17,373 bases of DNA from Oceanospirillaceae bacterium. Lineage in GTDB: Bacteria > Pseudomonadota > Gammaproteobacteria > Pseudomonadales > Balneatricaceae. A program made the position numbers and the translations under genes. The stretch spans positions 3,866-21,238 of the forward strand of contig DPHB01000003.1 in NCBI GenBank assembly GCA_003521845.1, written 5' to 3'. Positions 7,925-15,279 of the stretch are shown piece after piece (the first letter of the stretch is position 1; each line of letters starts with the position of its first letter). The notes beneath the pieces are model-generated. The model did no database searches. It was not told the origin of the DNA and saw only the letters and a program-made list of their open reading frames with translations.

Positions 7925-8488
7925 ATGAGTAGCGACTGGCACCTTAGTAATGCCGTGGCGGCGGTGCGCCAAGGCGGCGTTATCGCTTATCCAACCGAAG
8001 CCGTTTGGGGCTTGGGTTGTGATCCATGGAATCTGCAGGCAGTAGAGCAAATTTGGCAACTGAAGCAACGCCCTTGGCATAAGGGACTGATATTAGTTGC
8101 TTCCCGTTGGCAGCATATACAACCGTTGATTGCGCATTTGCATGATGAGCAGATACAACGCTTGCGTAATACCTGGCCAGGCCCTAATACTTGGCTATTA
8201 CCCGATGCTGAAAACTGGGTGCCGCAATGGGTGAAGGGACAACATGATAGTGTGGCCGTGCGTATTTCGGCGCATCCGCTGGTAGAGCGCTTGTGCGATG
8301 CTTTGGGAGGCCCTATTGTGTCGACTTCAGCCAACCCGGCAACGCTAGCGCCAGCCAAAACAAGGCTGAAAGTGCGCCAGTATTTTGGTGAATCTTTGGA
8401 CTATGTGTTACCAGGCAATTTAGGGTCTTCATCGCAGCCTTCCCAAGTGCGGGATTTACTTTCTAATAAGGTCATTCGCAGTGCATGA
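7925..8488 (+). CDS. tsaC: TsaC (YrdC), threonylcarbamoyl-AMP synthase for tRNA t6A37
   Basis: Makes L-threonylcarbamoyladenylate from threonine, bicarbonate and ATP, the first step of the t6A modification of ANN-decoding tRNAs. The 187-residue single YrdC domain (no Sua5 extension) is the TsaC form. Motifs: PTEAVWGLGCDP (23-34), KQRPWHKGLIL (47-57), STSANPA (133-139) and PSQVRDL (172-178), all in the usual order. A GTG at 7919 would add two residues, but ATG 7925 with GAGAG just upstream is the better start and matches the length of E. coli TsaC (about 190). It begins 27 bp after the dprA stop, the same neighbour order as in Pseudomonas. Confidence 0.95.
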   Translation: MSSDWHLSNAVAAVRQGGVIAYPTEAVWGLGCDPWNLQAVEQIWQLKQRPWHKGLILVASRWQHIQPLIAHLHDEQIQRLRNTWPGPNTWLLPDAENWVPQWVKGQHDSVAVRISAHPLVERLCDALGGPIVSTSANPATLAPAKTRLKVRQYFGESLDYVLPGNLGSSSQPSQVRDLLSNKVIRSA

Positions 8489-8531
8489 TGCTAGTATCAA
8501 AAACTAGCTAGTTACTAAAATCCAAATACAT

Positions 8532-8546
8532 GGAGACCTTGTCTCC
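8532..8546. repeat. Perfect short hairpin in the hemF leader
   Basis: GGAGAC-CTT-GTCTCC forms a 6-bp stem with a 3-nt loop in the 103-bp tsaC-hemF gap, about 45 bp before the hemF start. There is no T-run after it, so it is a weak terminator candidate at best and could instead be an mRNA leader structure. The 12-bp palindrome AACTAGCTAGTT lies just upstream at 8502-8513. Confidence 0.4.
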
Positions 8547-8591
8547 TTGCAGTAAATAAACAACGACAGCAAGAAATAGGGAATAGAAGCA

Positions 8592-9506
8592 GTGGCGAAC
8601 GTAGATATAGCAGCAGTTAAAGAATATCTGATGGGCTTGCAGACACGCATTTGTGAATCTTTAGAAGCCCATGATGGCCAAGGCAAGTTTGTAGCCGATA
8701 GCTGGGAACGTGATGCCGGTGGCGGCGGTACCAGCCGTGTATTGACCCAAGGTGGGGTGATTGAAAAGGGCGGGGTTAACTTTTCCCACGTAATGGGCGA
8801 TTCCATGCCCGTATCCGCTACCGCACATCGTCCAGAACTAGCTGGGCGTAGCTTTCAAGCCATGGGTGTTAGCTTGGTGATTCACCCGCATAATCCTTAT
8901 GTACCCACTAGCCATGCTAACGTTCGTTTCTTTGTCGCCGAAAAAGCAGGTGAAGAGCCAGTTTGGTGGTTTGGCGGTGGTTATGACCTAACGCCCTATT
9001 ATGGTAACGAAGAAGATTGTGTGCATTGGCACCAAACTGCCAAAAACGCTTGTGACCCGTTTGGCCAAGACCTTTATCCACGTTTAAAGAAATGGTGTGA
9101 TGACTATTTTTTCTTGCCGCATCGTGGTGAAGCCCGTGGTGTTGGTGGCTTATTCTTTGATGACCTAAATAGCCCTGATTTTGACACCGCTTTTGCTACT
9201 ATGCGTAGTGTTGGCGATAGTTTTATGGACGCTTACGGGCCCATTATGGCGCGTCGCAAAGACATGCCTTATGGTGAAAAGGAACGTGATTTTCAACTGC
9301 ATCGCCGTGGCCGCTATGTAGAGTTTAACTTGGTTTATGACCGTGGCACCTTGTTTGGCCTGCAGACCGGTGGCCGTACTGAGTCCATCTTGATGTCTTT
9401 GCCTTCAGAAGTACGCTGGGACTACAACTGGCAACCAGAGCCAGGTAGCGCCGAAGCGCAACTGACGGAAGTTTTCTTGCCACATCGTGACTGGTTGGCC
9501 AAATAA
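8592..9506 (+). CDS. hemF: Oxygen-dependent coproporphyrinogen III oxidase
   Basis: Decarboxylates coproporphyrinogen III to protoporphyrinogen IX with O2 in haem synthesis, in the cytoplasm. The 304 residues align end to end with E. coli HemF (299). The conserved stretches GVNFSHV (61-67), SATAHRPELAGRSF (75-88), HPHNPYVPTSHANVRFF (98-114), WWFGGGYDLTPYY (125-137) and GGLFFDDLN (185-193) are intact. The conserved histidines are H98, H108, H147 and H177. The start is GTG at 8592: upstream alternatives are absent, and MANVDIAAVKEYL aligns with the E. coli start MKPDAHQVKQFL. The ribosome-binding site is weak (AGGGAATAGAAGCA before GTG). Presence of HemF indicates aerobic haem synthesis. It is followed 31 bp later by aroE. 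Confidence 0.98.
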   Translation: MANVDIAAVKEYLMGLQTRICESLEAHDGQGKFVADSWERDAGGGGTSRVLTQGGVIEKGGVNFSHVMGDSMPVSATAHRPELAGRSFQAMGVSLVIHPHNPYVPTSHANVRFFVAEKAGEEPVWWFGGGYDLTPYYGNEEDCVHWHQTAKNACDPFGQDLYPRLKKWCDDYFFLPHRGEARGVGGLFFDDLNSPDFDTAFATMRSVGDSFMDAYGPIMARRKDMPYGEKERDFQLHRRGRYVEFNLVYDRGTLFGLQTGGRTESILMSLPSEVRWDYNWQPEPGSAEAQLTEVFLPHRDWLAK

Positions 9507-9537
9507 CGCTACACCTACGGACTAAGGAATCGTGAGT

Positions 9538-10353
9538 ATGGATCAGTATCAGGTATTGGGTAATCCTATCAAGCATAGCAAGTCACCCGCTATCCACAAG
9601 GTGTTTGCCGTTGAAACTAAGCAAGATATGGAATATTCGGCGCAATTAGTAGCAGAAGGCGACTTCGAATCCTATGTTGAGCAGTTTTTTAACCGAGGTG
9701 GTAAAGGGCTTAATATTACCGTGCCTTTTAAGCAACGCGCCTTCGCTTTAGCCAAACATCCTAGTGCCGCCGCTAGCCTTGCAGCCGCCGCCAATACCCT
9801 ATGGTGCAATGCTGATGGCGAACTATGTGCCGATAACACCGATGGCGTGGGTATGGTGCGTGATATCACGGCCAACCTTGCTGGCAGCCTTGCCGGAAAG
9901 CGAGTGTTAATACTGGGCGCCGGTGGTGCTGTACGGGGTGTTTTAGAACCGGTATTAGCGCAGAAGCTGAGCGAACTAGTCATCGCTAACCGTACCGTCA
10001 GTAAAGCCCAAGACCTAGCCGATGCTGTGCAGCAGCTTGGCAATGTGTCTGCCTGTGGTTTTACCGAAGTCACGGGTCAGTTTGATTGGATTATCAACGG
10101 CACCTCAGCAAGTCTTAGCGGTGACTTGCCACCGTTGCCAGCAGGCATCTTAGCTGCAGGCGCGCGTACCTACGATATGATGTACGGCGCGGAGCCAACG
10201 GTATTTAGCCAATGGGCCATGCAGCAGGGCGCAGCCCAAGCTGATGACGGCCTAGGCATGTTAGTTGAGCAAGCCGCCGAGGCCTTCACCATCTGGCGCG
10301 GTGTACGCCCATCAACTCAGCAACTCTTAGCGGACTTACGAGCACAGCTCTAG
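9538..10353 (+). CDS. aroE: Shikimate dehydrogenase (NADP+)
   Basis: Reduces 3-dehydroshikimate to shikimate with NADPH in the chorismate pathway. The 271-residue protein has the N-terminal substrate domain with SKSP (14-17), NITVPFK with catalytic K65 (59-65), N86 and D102 of NTDG, the same numbers as in E. coli AroE. The NADP-binding GAGGAVRG loop is at 127-134, with NRT (151-153) setting cofactor preference. An in-frame GTG at 9532 exists, but ATG 9538 gives MDQYQVLGNPIKHSKSP, which aligns residue by residue with E. coli METYAVFGNPIAHSKSP, and AAGGA sits 9 nt upstream. Last gene of the dprA-tsaC-hemF-aroE run; the non-coding repeat region follows. Confidence 0.97.
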   Translation: MDQYQVLGNPIKHSKSPAIHKVFAVETKQDMEYSAQLVAEGDFESYVEQFFNRGGKGLNITVPFKQRAFALAKHPSAAASLAAAANTLWCNADGELCADNTDGVGMVRDITANLAGSLAGKRVLILGAGGAVRGVLEPVLAQKLSELVIANRTVSKAQDLADAVQQLGNVSACGFTEVTGQFDWIINGTSASLSGDLPPLPAGILAAGARTYDMMYGAEPTVFSQWAMQQGAAQADDGLGMLVEQAAEAFTIWRGVRPSTQQLLADLRAQL

Positions 10354-10434
10354 TCGCTTTAATCCGCGCTGCGTCTGTTAGTTTGCAGTTTCGTTCTGGC
10401 TCGGTGGTACCGGGCTTGGCTCGCAGCAAAGCCC

Positions 10435-10492
10435 GGGGCGATAAATCTTTTTATTGGCTACAAAAAACGTAGCATAAAAAGAATTTCGCCCC
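10435..10492. repeat. Hairpin I of repeat copy 1
   Basis: Long imperfect hairpin of 23 base pairs. The outer stem GGGGCG (10435-10440) pairs with CGCCCC (10487-10492). A T-rich/A-rich stem follows (10446-10454 with 10474-10482), then the apical stem GCTAC/GTAGC (10457-10461 with 10469-10473) around a 7-nt loop. Bulges fall at the same places in copy 2. Confidence 0.75.
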
Positions 10493-10638
10493 GATCTCTT
10501 TCTCACACCGTGCTGGCCTCTTGGGTGACCACCCGAAAAGTGCACACTCTGTAGCAGATAAACTAAATTATACAACGAAGGGTACGTCACGGATTCTTGG
10601 AAATGTCACGCTTGGCAACTAGCCATGTGAGGAAGTCT

Positions 10639-10700
10639 GGGTGAAATTCTTTTGTGCCCGCTAGCTTTCCATAGCGGTGCCAGCAAAAGATTTATCCCCC
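10639..10700. repeat. Hairpin II of repeat copy 1
   Basis: Left arm 10639-10663 and right arm 10672-10700 with apical stem CCGCTA/TAGCGG around an 8-nt loop. The lower A/T-rich part has the same bulge pattern as hairpin I but in inverted orientation. One lower pair (T10642 opposite C10697) is mismatched here and is paired T-A in copy 2. Confidence 0.75.
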
Positions 10701-10789
10701 GACGACATGCACCCAGCTCAACGCCGGAACCTAGGCATTGCCGGTGTGTTATATGGTGGTACAGGGGCCTAGCTCGAAGCAAAAGCCGC

Positions 10790-10843
10790 GGTGATAAATC
10801 TTTTTATTGGCTGTAGAAAGCACCGCATAAAAAGAATTTCACC
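10790..10843. repeat. Hairpin I of repeat copy 2
   Basis: Same architecture as hairpin I of copy 1. The lower stem GGTG (10790-10793) pairs with CACC (10840-10843), the central A/T stem is unchanged, and the apical GT/AC pairs enclose a 7-nt loop. Three pairs differ from copy 1 by compensatory double changes (C-G to T-A, A-T to G-C, C-G to T-A) and one apical pair is lost (T10812 opposite C10824). Confidence 0.7.
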
Positions 10844-10973
10844 TCGACTCCTGTTCAATACCGCAAGGGCCTCTAGGTGGACCATCCGGCAGGTAAGCGA
10901 CATTATATATCGAAGGGTTCGTCACGGATTCTTGGAAATATAACGCTTGGCAATTAGCTATGTGGGGAAGTCT

Positions 10974-11035
10974 GGGTGAAATTCTTTTGTGCCCGCTAGC
11001 TTTCCATAGCGGTGCCAGCAAAAGATTTATCACCC
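10974..11035. repeat. Hairpin II of repeat copy 2
   Basis: Nearly identical to hairpin II of copy 1. The outer stem GGGTG (10974-10978) pairs fully with CACCC (11031-11035), repairing the mismatch seen in copy 1. The apical CCGCTA/TAGCGG stem is unchanged. Confidence 0.75.
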
Positions 11036-11109
11036 CGACGACATGCACTTAACTAAACGTCCGAACCTAGGCATTGCAGACTGCTTCGAGCTTCAATTCA
11101 GGTGTGCTT

Positions 11110-11520
11110 CTAGTCTTCAGGGCCAACCCAAGCAAAGGGGTTGTAGGCTAGCTCCCACATATGGCCATCGGGGTCAGCGAAATAACCCGAATAGCCACCC
11201 CAGAAAACTTCTTGGGGTTCTTTCACCATGGTGGCACCAGCCGCCACGGCTTGCTGCATAAGGGCATCCACTTCCTCTTTGGAATGCAGATTGTGGGCCA
11301 AAGCCATGCCTCGGTAACCTTCTCCGGCAGGGCTTATGCCCGCGTCTTCAGCTAGCTTGTCCCATGGGTACAAGCCTAACCAAGTTCCGTTTAGATCAAA
11401 AAAGGTAATTGAGTCTTTATAAGGCTCTAGGCGCGGAAGACCTAAACCTTGCTGATAAAATTCTGTGGCACGGACTAGGTCCTGTACGCCCAAACTTACC
11501 ATACTGATACGGGGTTGCAT
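11110..11520 (-). CDS. VOC (glyoxalase/bleomycin-resistance fold) family protein
   Basis: A 136-residue single-copy VOC protein, probably a metal-dependent lyase or dioxygenase-like enzyme or a ligand-binding protein. The substrate cannot be deduced. Two beta-alpha-beta-beta-beta modules are visible: the first begins RISMVSLGVQDLVRATEFYQQGLGL (split here as RISMVSLGV, 4-12, and DLVRATEFYQQGLGL, 14-28). The second ends in the family signature YFADPDGHMWEL (113-124), where E123 is the usual metal ligand. A TTG at 11532 would extend the protein by four residues, but GGAGG lies 5 nt before ATG 11520 and decides the start. It follows gpt by 21 bp and is probably the last gene of the gamma-CA/gpt/VOC operon. 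Fold call is firm, role open. Confidence 0.88.
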   Translation of the reverse strand: MQPRISMVSLGVQDLVRATEFYQQGLGLPRLEPYKDSITFFDLNGTWLGLYPWDKLAEDAGISPAGEGYRGMALAHNLHSKEEVDALMQQAVAAGATMVKEPQEVFWGGYSGYFADPDGHMWELAYNPFAWVGPED

Positions 11521-11541
11521 GTCAGCCTCCAAATTGATTGT

Positions 11542-12042
11542 TTAGTGCTCTAAATCAGCAATAGGTGTGGCAAAGGTGTGCACCATATCCCATGGGAAGC
11601 GAATCCAAGTGTCTTGGCTAACCTCGGTAATATACATATCCACCGTTGGCTTACCGGCTGGCTTGGCATAAATGGTGGCAAAGGTGGCTTTAGGTACCAT
11701 CTCGCGGACCACCTTGGCGGTGCTACCTGTATCGACTAGGTCGTCGATTAGCAAAAAGCCTTCGCCATCGCCGTCAAAGCCTTTTAATAGCACATGATCA
11801 CCCACGATATCGGCTTCACTACCGGCTTCCAGTTGCCCGTAGCTAGAAATACAAATGGTATCGATCAAGCGCACATCTAATTCACGGGCGATGATGGCGG
11901 CGGGTACCAAGCCACCGCGAGTGATAGCAATAATGCCTTTCCATGGGCCTTGTTCGTGCAAGCGCCAAGCTAGGGCACGGGCGTTGCGGTGTAGTTCTTC
12001 CCAAGAAATAGGGAAATCTTTGGAGTAGGGGGAATTGCTCAT
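11542..12042 (-). CDS. gpt: Xanthine(-guanine) phosphoribosyltransferase
   Basis: Salvages guanine, xanthine and to a lesser degree hypoxanthine to nucleotides using PRPP. It is cytoplasmic and commonly associated with the inner membrane. The 166 residues resemble E. coli Gpt (152) throughout. The PRPP-binding motif LLIDDLVDTGSTA is at 97-109, and ITRGGLVPAA (40-49) and CISSYGQ (64-70) precede it. KPAG (127-130) and DTWIRFPWDM (144-153) follow, the latter being the xanthine/guanine-specific part. A longer central loop (71-92) accounts for the extra length. The start ATG overlaps the stop of the upstream gamma-CA gene by 4 bp (ATGA), so the two are translationally coupled. Confidence 0.96.
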   Translation of the reverse strand: MSNSPYSKDFPISWEELHRNARALAWRLHEQGPWKGIIAITRGGLVPAAIIARELDVRLIDTICISSYGQLEAGSEADIVGDHVLLKGFDGDGEGFLLIDDLVDTGSTAKVVREMVPKATFATIYAKPAGKPTVDMYITEVSQDTWIRFPWDMVHTFATPIADLEH

Positions 12043-12575
12043 GCTTCTGCTTCCAAATAGGTGTTTTTAAGATTTACATAGTTGTTGGCCATGTAAGCAA
12101 GGAGGTCTAGCTCCTTTTCTGTTAACGGGCGGCGCTGCTTGGCAGGGCTACCGGCATACAAAAATCCGCTTTCTAAGGTCTTGCCAGGTGGTACCAAACT
12201 ACCCGCACCTAGCATCACTTGGCCTTCGACAATGGCCTTGTCCAATACGGTACTGCCCATGCCGATCAATACACTATTACCGATAGTGCAGCCATGTAGG
12301 GTGGCATTGTGACCAACGGTGACATCATTGCCTATGTGCAAGGCGGCGCCTTCGCCCGTATAAGGCCCGCGGTGCGTCACGTGTAGGGAGCAACCATCTT
12401 GAATGCTGGTGCGCTCGCCAATGCGAATACTTTGTACGTCGCCACGGATAGAGGCGTGGGGCCAAACGGAGCTATCAGCGCCAATGCTTACGTCACCAAT
12501 AACGGTGCATTGTTCATCAACCATAACGCTTGGGTGGATATCGGGATGTTGATCTTTAAAAGGACGAATACTCAT
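12039..12575 (-). CDS. Gamma-carbonic-anhydrase-like left-handed beta-helix protein (YrdA family)
   Basis: The 178 residues form hexapeptide-repeat turns of a left-handed beta-helix (roughly 12-145) capped by a C-terminal helix. The repeats are seen as VIGDVSIGADSSVWP, SIRIGERTSIQD, LHIGNDVTVGHN and SVLIGMGSTV. Zinc-ligand histidines of the gamma-CA family are at H65 (SLHVTH), H89 and H94 (GHNATLHG), one of them from the neighbouring subunit of the trimer. It belongs to the YrdA/PaaY-like group, many members of which show little or no carbonic anhydrase activity when tested, so hydration of CO2 is possible but unproven. First gene of the minus-strand operon with gpt and the VOC gene. A TACAAT hexamer at 12627-12622 is a possible -10, without a convincing -35. 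Confidence 0.9.
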   Translation of the reverse strand: MSIRPFKDQHPDIHPSVMVDEQCTVIGDVSIGADSSVWPHASIRGDVQSIRIGERTSIQDGCSLHVTHRGPYTGEGAALHIGNDVTVGHNATLHGCTIGNSVLIGMGSTVLDKAIVEGQVMLGAGSLVPPGKTLESGFLYAGSPAKQRRPLTEKELDLLAYMANNYVNLKNTYLEAEA

Positions 12576-12667
12576 GAAAAGCTTCTTGATGTTTAACTAT
12601 AGGGGTAGAGTAAGACTGTCTATTGTAAGCTAAAATCCTGTCCTTGTGGTCAGAGAATTATTAGTGA

Positions 12668-12694
12668 TTGCAAAATCCTTATGGGGCCCAATAT
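12668..12694 (+). promoter_or_regulatory. Candidate sigma-32 (heat-shock) promoter for prlC-yheV
   Basis: TTGCAA (12668-12673) matches the sigma-32 -35 core TTGAAA at five of six positions. CCCAATAT (12687-12694) matches the -10 CCCCATnT pattern with one change. The spacer is 13 bp, in the usual range. The prlC ATG is 55 bp downstream of the -10 element. prlC/opdA of enterobacteria is known to be heat-shock regulated, which makes the site plausible. Confidence 0.5.
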
Positions 12695-12748
12695 ACAAAG
12701 AGACCTTTGCACAAAGCTTAACGGCCCAATTGAATAGAGATAAACAAC

Positions 12749-14821
12749 ATGTCCCTTATGCAGACCTTACAACTGCCCAATTTTGAAAACTACGACGCTA
12801 GCCTTGTGCCTGAACAACTGGCTGCTTTGCTAAGTCAAAGCCAAGAGCGTATTGAGGCCTTGTTGCAACAATCTGAACTAAGTTATGCCCAGCTGGTACC
12901 AGCCATGGAGCAGATAGATGATGCTATTGGTCAGGTGTGGGGGCCACTAGCCCATTTGCATAGTGTGTCCAATACCGATGCGGTACGTCAGGCCTATGAT
13001 GAGTGCCTACCTAAGGTGACAGAATACAGCACCTGGTTGAGTCAAAATGATACTTTATATAACGCCTTAGAAGCTATTCAACAAGGTGATCAGTTTGCTA
13101 ATTTAAGCCAAGTGCAGCAGCAAGACATTAGCCTGCAGCTACGTGATTTCCGTTTGGCTGGCGTGGCCTTGGACAGCGATAAGAAGCAACAGTACGCGCA
13201 ATTAAAACAGCAGCTAGCTCAGCTATCTACCCAGTTCTCCAACCATGTTATGGATGCCACAGACGCTTGGAGCATGCACTTTGCTGATGATTTCCGCTTA
13301 CAAGGTTTGCCAGAATCTGCCTTGGCCCAAGCCAAGCAACTGGCTAGTAGTAAAGACCAAGACGGCTACCTATTAAACCTAGACTTTGCCTGCTACTTCT
13401 CGGTAGTGACCTTTGCCGATGACCGCGAACTGCGCCGCAGCTTGTACGAAGCTTTTAATACACGCGCTTCTGATCAAGGCCCCCATGACAAGGCATTAGA
13501 TAATACCCAAATTATGCAGCAGCTAGTGGCCCAGCGTCATGAGTTGGCTAACCTAGTAGGTTATGACAACTACGCCGACTATTCTGTCGCCAGCAAGATG
13601 GCGGATTCAGCCCAGCAAGTACATGATTTCTTGCAGGACCTAGCCCTGCAATGTCAGCCCCTAGCAGCAGGAGAAATGGCCAAACTACAAGCTTTTGCTA
13701 GCCAGCAAGGTGGCCCAGAGCAGCTACAAGCTTGGGATGTTGCCTACTACAGCGAAAAGCTACGCCAAGATCGCTTTGACTTGTCTCAAGAAGCCTTAAA
13801 GCCTTACTTCGCCTTGCCAAAGGTACAAGCTGGCCTATTCGATATCGTCGAACGCTTATTTGGTATTCAGGTAGAAGCCGTCGCGAGCAATGAAGTCGTA
13901 GAGAGCTGGCATGATGATGTTAACTTCTATCGCATAAGCCAAAATGGCGAAGCCGTGGGCTACTTTTACTTTGACTTGTTTGCCCGTGAACAAAAGCGTG
14001 GTGGCGCCTGGATGAATGATTGCCGTACCAAGCAGCAATTGGCCGATGGCAGCACACAATTACCTGTGGCCTATTTGGTGTGTAACTTCGCGCCGGCAAC
14101 GGGCAGCAAACCAGCACTACTGACGCACAGCGATGTGGTGACCCTGTTCCATGAATTTGGCCATGGCCTACACCATATGCTCACCCAAATTGACGTAGCC
14201 GGTGTGGCTGGCATAAATGGCGTGGCGTGGGATGCCGTAGAACTACCTAGCCAGCTATTGGAGAACTGGGCATGGCAGCGCGAATCCTTAATGATGTTTG
14301 CCCGGCATTACCAAACCGATGAATTGCTACCAGAAGCCTTGCTAGAAAAAATGTTGGCAGCTAAGCACTTCCAGTCCGCCATGTTTATGGTGCGCCAGTT
14401 AGAGTTTGCCCTGTTCGATTTGCGCCTGCATATGCAATACGATGCTCAGCAGCCTGTCACCGTACAAAGCGTGCTAGACAAGGTGCGTAGCCAAGTGGCC
14501 GTGATTACCCCGCCGCAGTGGAACCGCTTCCAACATGGTTTTGGCCATATCTTTGCTGGCGGTTACGCAGCAGGTTATTACAGTTATATGTGGGCCGACG
14601 TACTAGCCGCAGACGTGTTTGAACGCTTTGAGAAAGACGGTATTTTTAACCAAGCAACCGGCCAAGCCTATTGGGATAAGCTTCTTGGACGAGGTGGCTC
14701 CAAGAGCGCCATGCAGTTGTTTATTGATTTTATGGGCCGTGAACCAGACGTAGCCGCCCTCATACGTGCCAAAGGCTTAGCCCCAATTGCATCAAGTATT
14801 GAACAAGGAGAGACAGCATGA
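12749..14821 (+). CDS. prlC: Oligopeptidase A (M3 zinc metallopeptidase)
   Basis: Cytoplasmic zinc endopeptidase that degrades short peptides, including cleaved signal peptides and products of ATP-dependent proteases. The 690 residues match the family (E. coli 680). The zinc site is HEFGH (468-472, catalytic E469), with the third ligand E498 in GVAWDAVELPSQ. The substrate-binding tyrosine region HGFGHIFAGGYAAGYYSYMW is near 598-617. The N-terminal all-helical part (about 1-200) and the C-terminal catalytic half are both intact. The start is ATG 12749 with a weak AGAGA ribosome-binding site. yheV follows with a 4-bp ATGA overlap, the standard gammaproteobacterial pairing. A candidate heat-shock promoter lies just upstream. 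Confidence 0.97.
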   Translation: MSLMQTLQLPNFENYDASLVPEQLAALLSQSQERIEALLQQSELSYAQLVPAMEQIDDAIGQVWGPLAHLHSVSNTDAVRQAYDECLPKVTEYSTWLSQNDTLYNALEAIQQGDQFANLSQVQQQDISLQLRDFRLAGVALDSDKKQQYAQLKQQLAQLSTQFSNHVMDATDAWSMHFADDFRLQGLPESALAQAKQLASSKDQDGYLLNLDFACYFSVVTFADDRELRRSLYEAFNTRASDQGPHDKALDNTQIMQQLVAQRHELANLVGYDNYADYSVASKMADSAQQVHDFLQDLALQCQPLAAGEMAKLQAFASQQGGPEQLQAWDVAYYSEKLRQDRFDLSQEALKPYFALPKVQAGLFDIVERLFGIQVEAVASNEVVESWHDDVNFYRISQNGEAVGYFYFDLFAREQKRGGAWMNDCRTKQQLADGSTQLPVAYLVCNFAPATGSKPALLTHSDVVTLFHEFGHGLHHMLTQIDVAGVAGINGVAWDAVELPSQLLENWAWQRESLMMFARHYQTDELLPEALLEKMLAAKHFQSAMFMVRQLEFALFDLRLHMQYDAQQPVTVQSVLDKVRSQVAVITPPQWNRFQHGFGHIFAGGYAAGYYSYMWADVLAADVFERFEKDGIFNQATGQAYWDKLLGRGGSKSAMQLFIDFMGREPDVAALIRAKGLAPIASSIEQGETA

Positions 14822-15057
14822 AAAAGCGTTTTATAGCCGGGGTTGTGTGCCCCAAATGTGGTGCTGCCGATAGTGTGCGTATGCACATACCTGAAGCTGG
14901 GGAAGAAGATCACCAGATACGCGATTGCGTAGAGTGTGGTTATGAAGAAAGCCTAGCAGGCTACCTGAAATCCAAAAATGAACTGCCCACCCGTGTTAAC
15001 CAAAGTGATAAACCTGTAGTAGAAGAAGTTGAGCCGCAGGTGTTAAAGATTCATTAG
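14818..15057 (+). CDS. yheV: YheV family putative zinc-ribbon protein
   Basis: A 79-residue protein with two CxxC knuckles, C11-P-K-C14 and C37-V-E-C40, forming a likely zinc ribbon, and the family-typical start MKKRFIAGVVCPKC. The function is unknown in any organism. The C-terminal part (about 48-79) is variable and charged. The start overlaps the prlC stop (ATGA), so it depends on prlC translation, and the prlC-yheV pairing is conserved in many gammaproteobacteria. It is the last chromosomal core gene before the repeat-rich junction with the cassette array. Confidence 0.92.
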   Translation: MKKRFIAGVVCPKCGAADSVRMHIPEAGEEDHQIRDCVECGYEESLAGYLKSKNELPTRVNQSDKPVVEEVEPQVLKIH

Positions 15058-15092
15058 TTTTTACCCCGTCATTTCTAGCGTTTATTCTCTGT

Positions 15093-15119
15093 GTCATTGC
15101 GAGCGCAGCGAAGCAATCT
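15093..15119. repeat. REP-like palindromic repeat (GTCATTGCGAGC.../...GCAATCT type)
   Basis: This 27-bp stretch begins GTCATTGCGAGCG and ends CGAAGCAATCT, with ATTGC/GCAAT as complementary ends. The same type of sequence is scattered through intergenic regions of many unrelated bacterial genomes. It lies 35 bp after the yheV stop. Its last part, GAAGCAATCT, recurs at 15133-15142. Confidence 0.6.
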
Positions 15120-15121
15120 CA

Positions 15122-15183
15122 GCCAGTATAGTGAAGCAATCTAGCCCAACTCAAAATAGCCAAAATTGTTTCACTATACTGGC
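15122..15183. repeat. 19-bp inverted repeat with 24-nt loop
   Basis: The left arm GCCAGTATAGTGAAGCAAT (15122-15140) pairs with 15165-15183 at every position, with a single G-T wobble. It sits directly after the REP-like repeat and shares its GAAGCAAT end, as if the two were parts of one mosaic. It is immediately followed by the intrinsic terminator. Confidence 0.85.
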
Positions 15184-15190
15184 CATATGG

Positions 15191-15227
15191 GCAGGTTACC
15201 AAAGCCTTGGAAACCTGCTTTATTTTT
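15191..15227 (+). terminator. Rho-independent terminator downstream of prlC-yheV
   Basis: GCAGGTT (15191-15197) pairs with AACCTGC (15212-15218), an A-A mismatch follows, then CCAA pairs with TTGG around the loop AGCC. The run TTTATTTTT (15219-15227) follows immediately. This is a well-formed intrinsic terminator in the plus direction, 134 bp after the yheV stop. Confidence 0.85.
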
Positions 15228-15279
15228 CCTAAAACATGACAACTATGCCATGGAAGGATTCTGTGAGCGTGTCTGCTTG

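Larger units (their letters stand above)
10403..10740. repeat. Twin-hairpin intergenic repeat unit, copy 1
   Basis: First of two direct copies (copy 2 at 10755-11076, offset 335-353 bp) filling the 756-bp gap between aroE and the VOC gene. The copies match best at the GGTGGTAC start, at the hairpins, around CGTCACGGATTCTTGG (10585) and at CTAGGCATTG near the end. The middle has diverged with an 18-bp length difference. Each unit has hairpin I near the left end and hairpin II near the right, and the arms of I and II are themselves related in inverted orientation, so the unit as a whole is an inverted repeat of two hairpins. No convincing coding sequence, terminal target duplication or transposase gene is seen. 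It could be a MITE-like or BIME-like element, or a structured RNA. Confidence 0.8.
10755..11076. repeat. Twin-hairpin intergenic repeat unit, copy 2
   Basis: Direct repeat of the unit at 10403-10740, separated from it by 14 bp. The right-hand 150 bp, including hairpin II, is nearly identical to copy 1. The left and middle parts have diverged but keep the folding potential. The unit ends just before the convergent 3' end of the VOC gene (11110). Confidence 0.8.

Noticed and set aside
10378..11048. Minus-strand frames of about 70 codons in the repeat region
   Set aside because: They run across the hairpin stems, differ between the two repeat copies by indels, and have no ribosome-binding site. 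The paired-base conservation fits structure, not protein.
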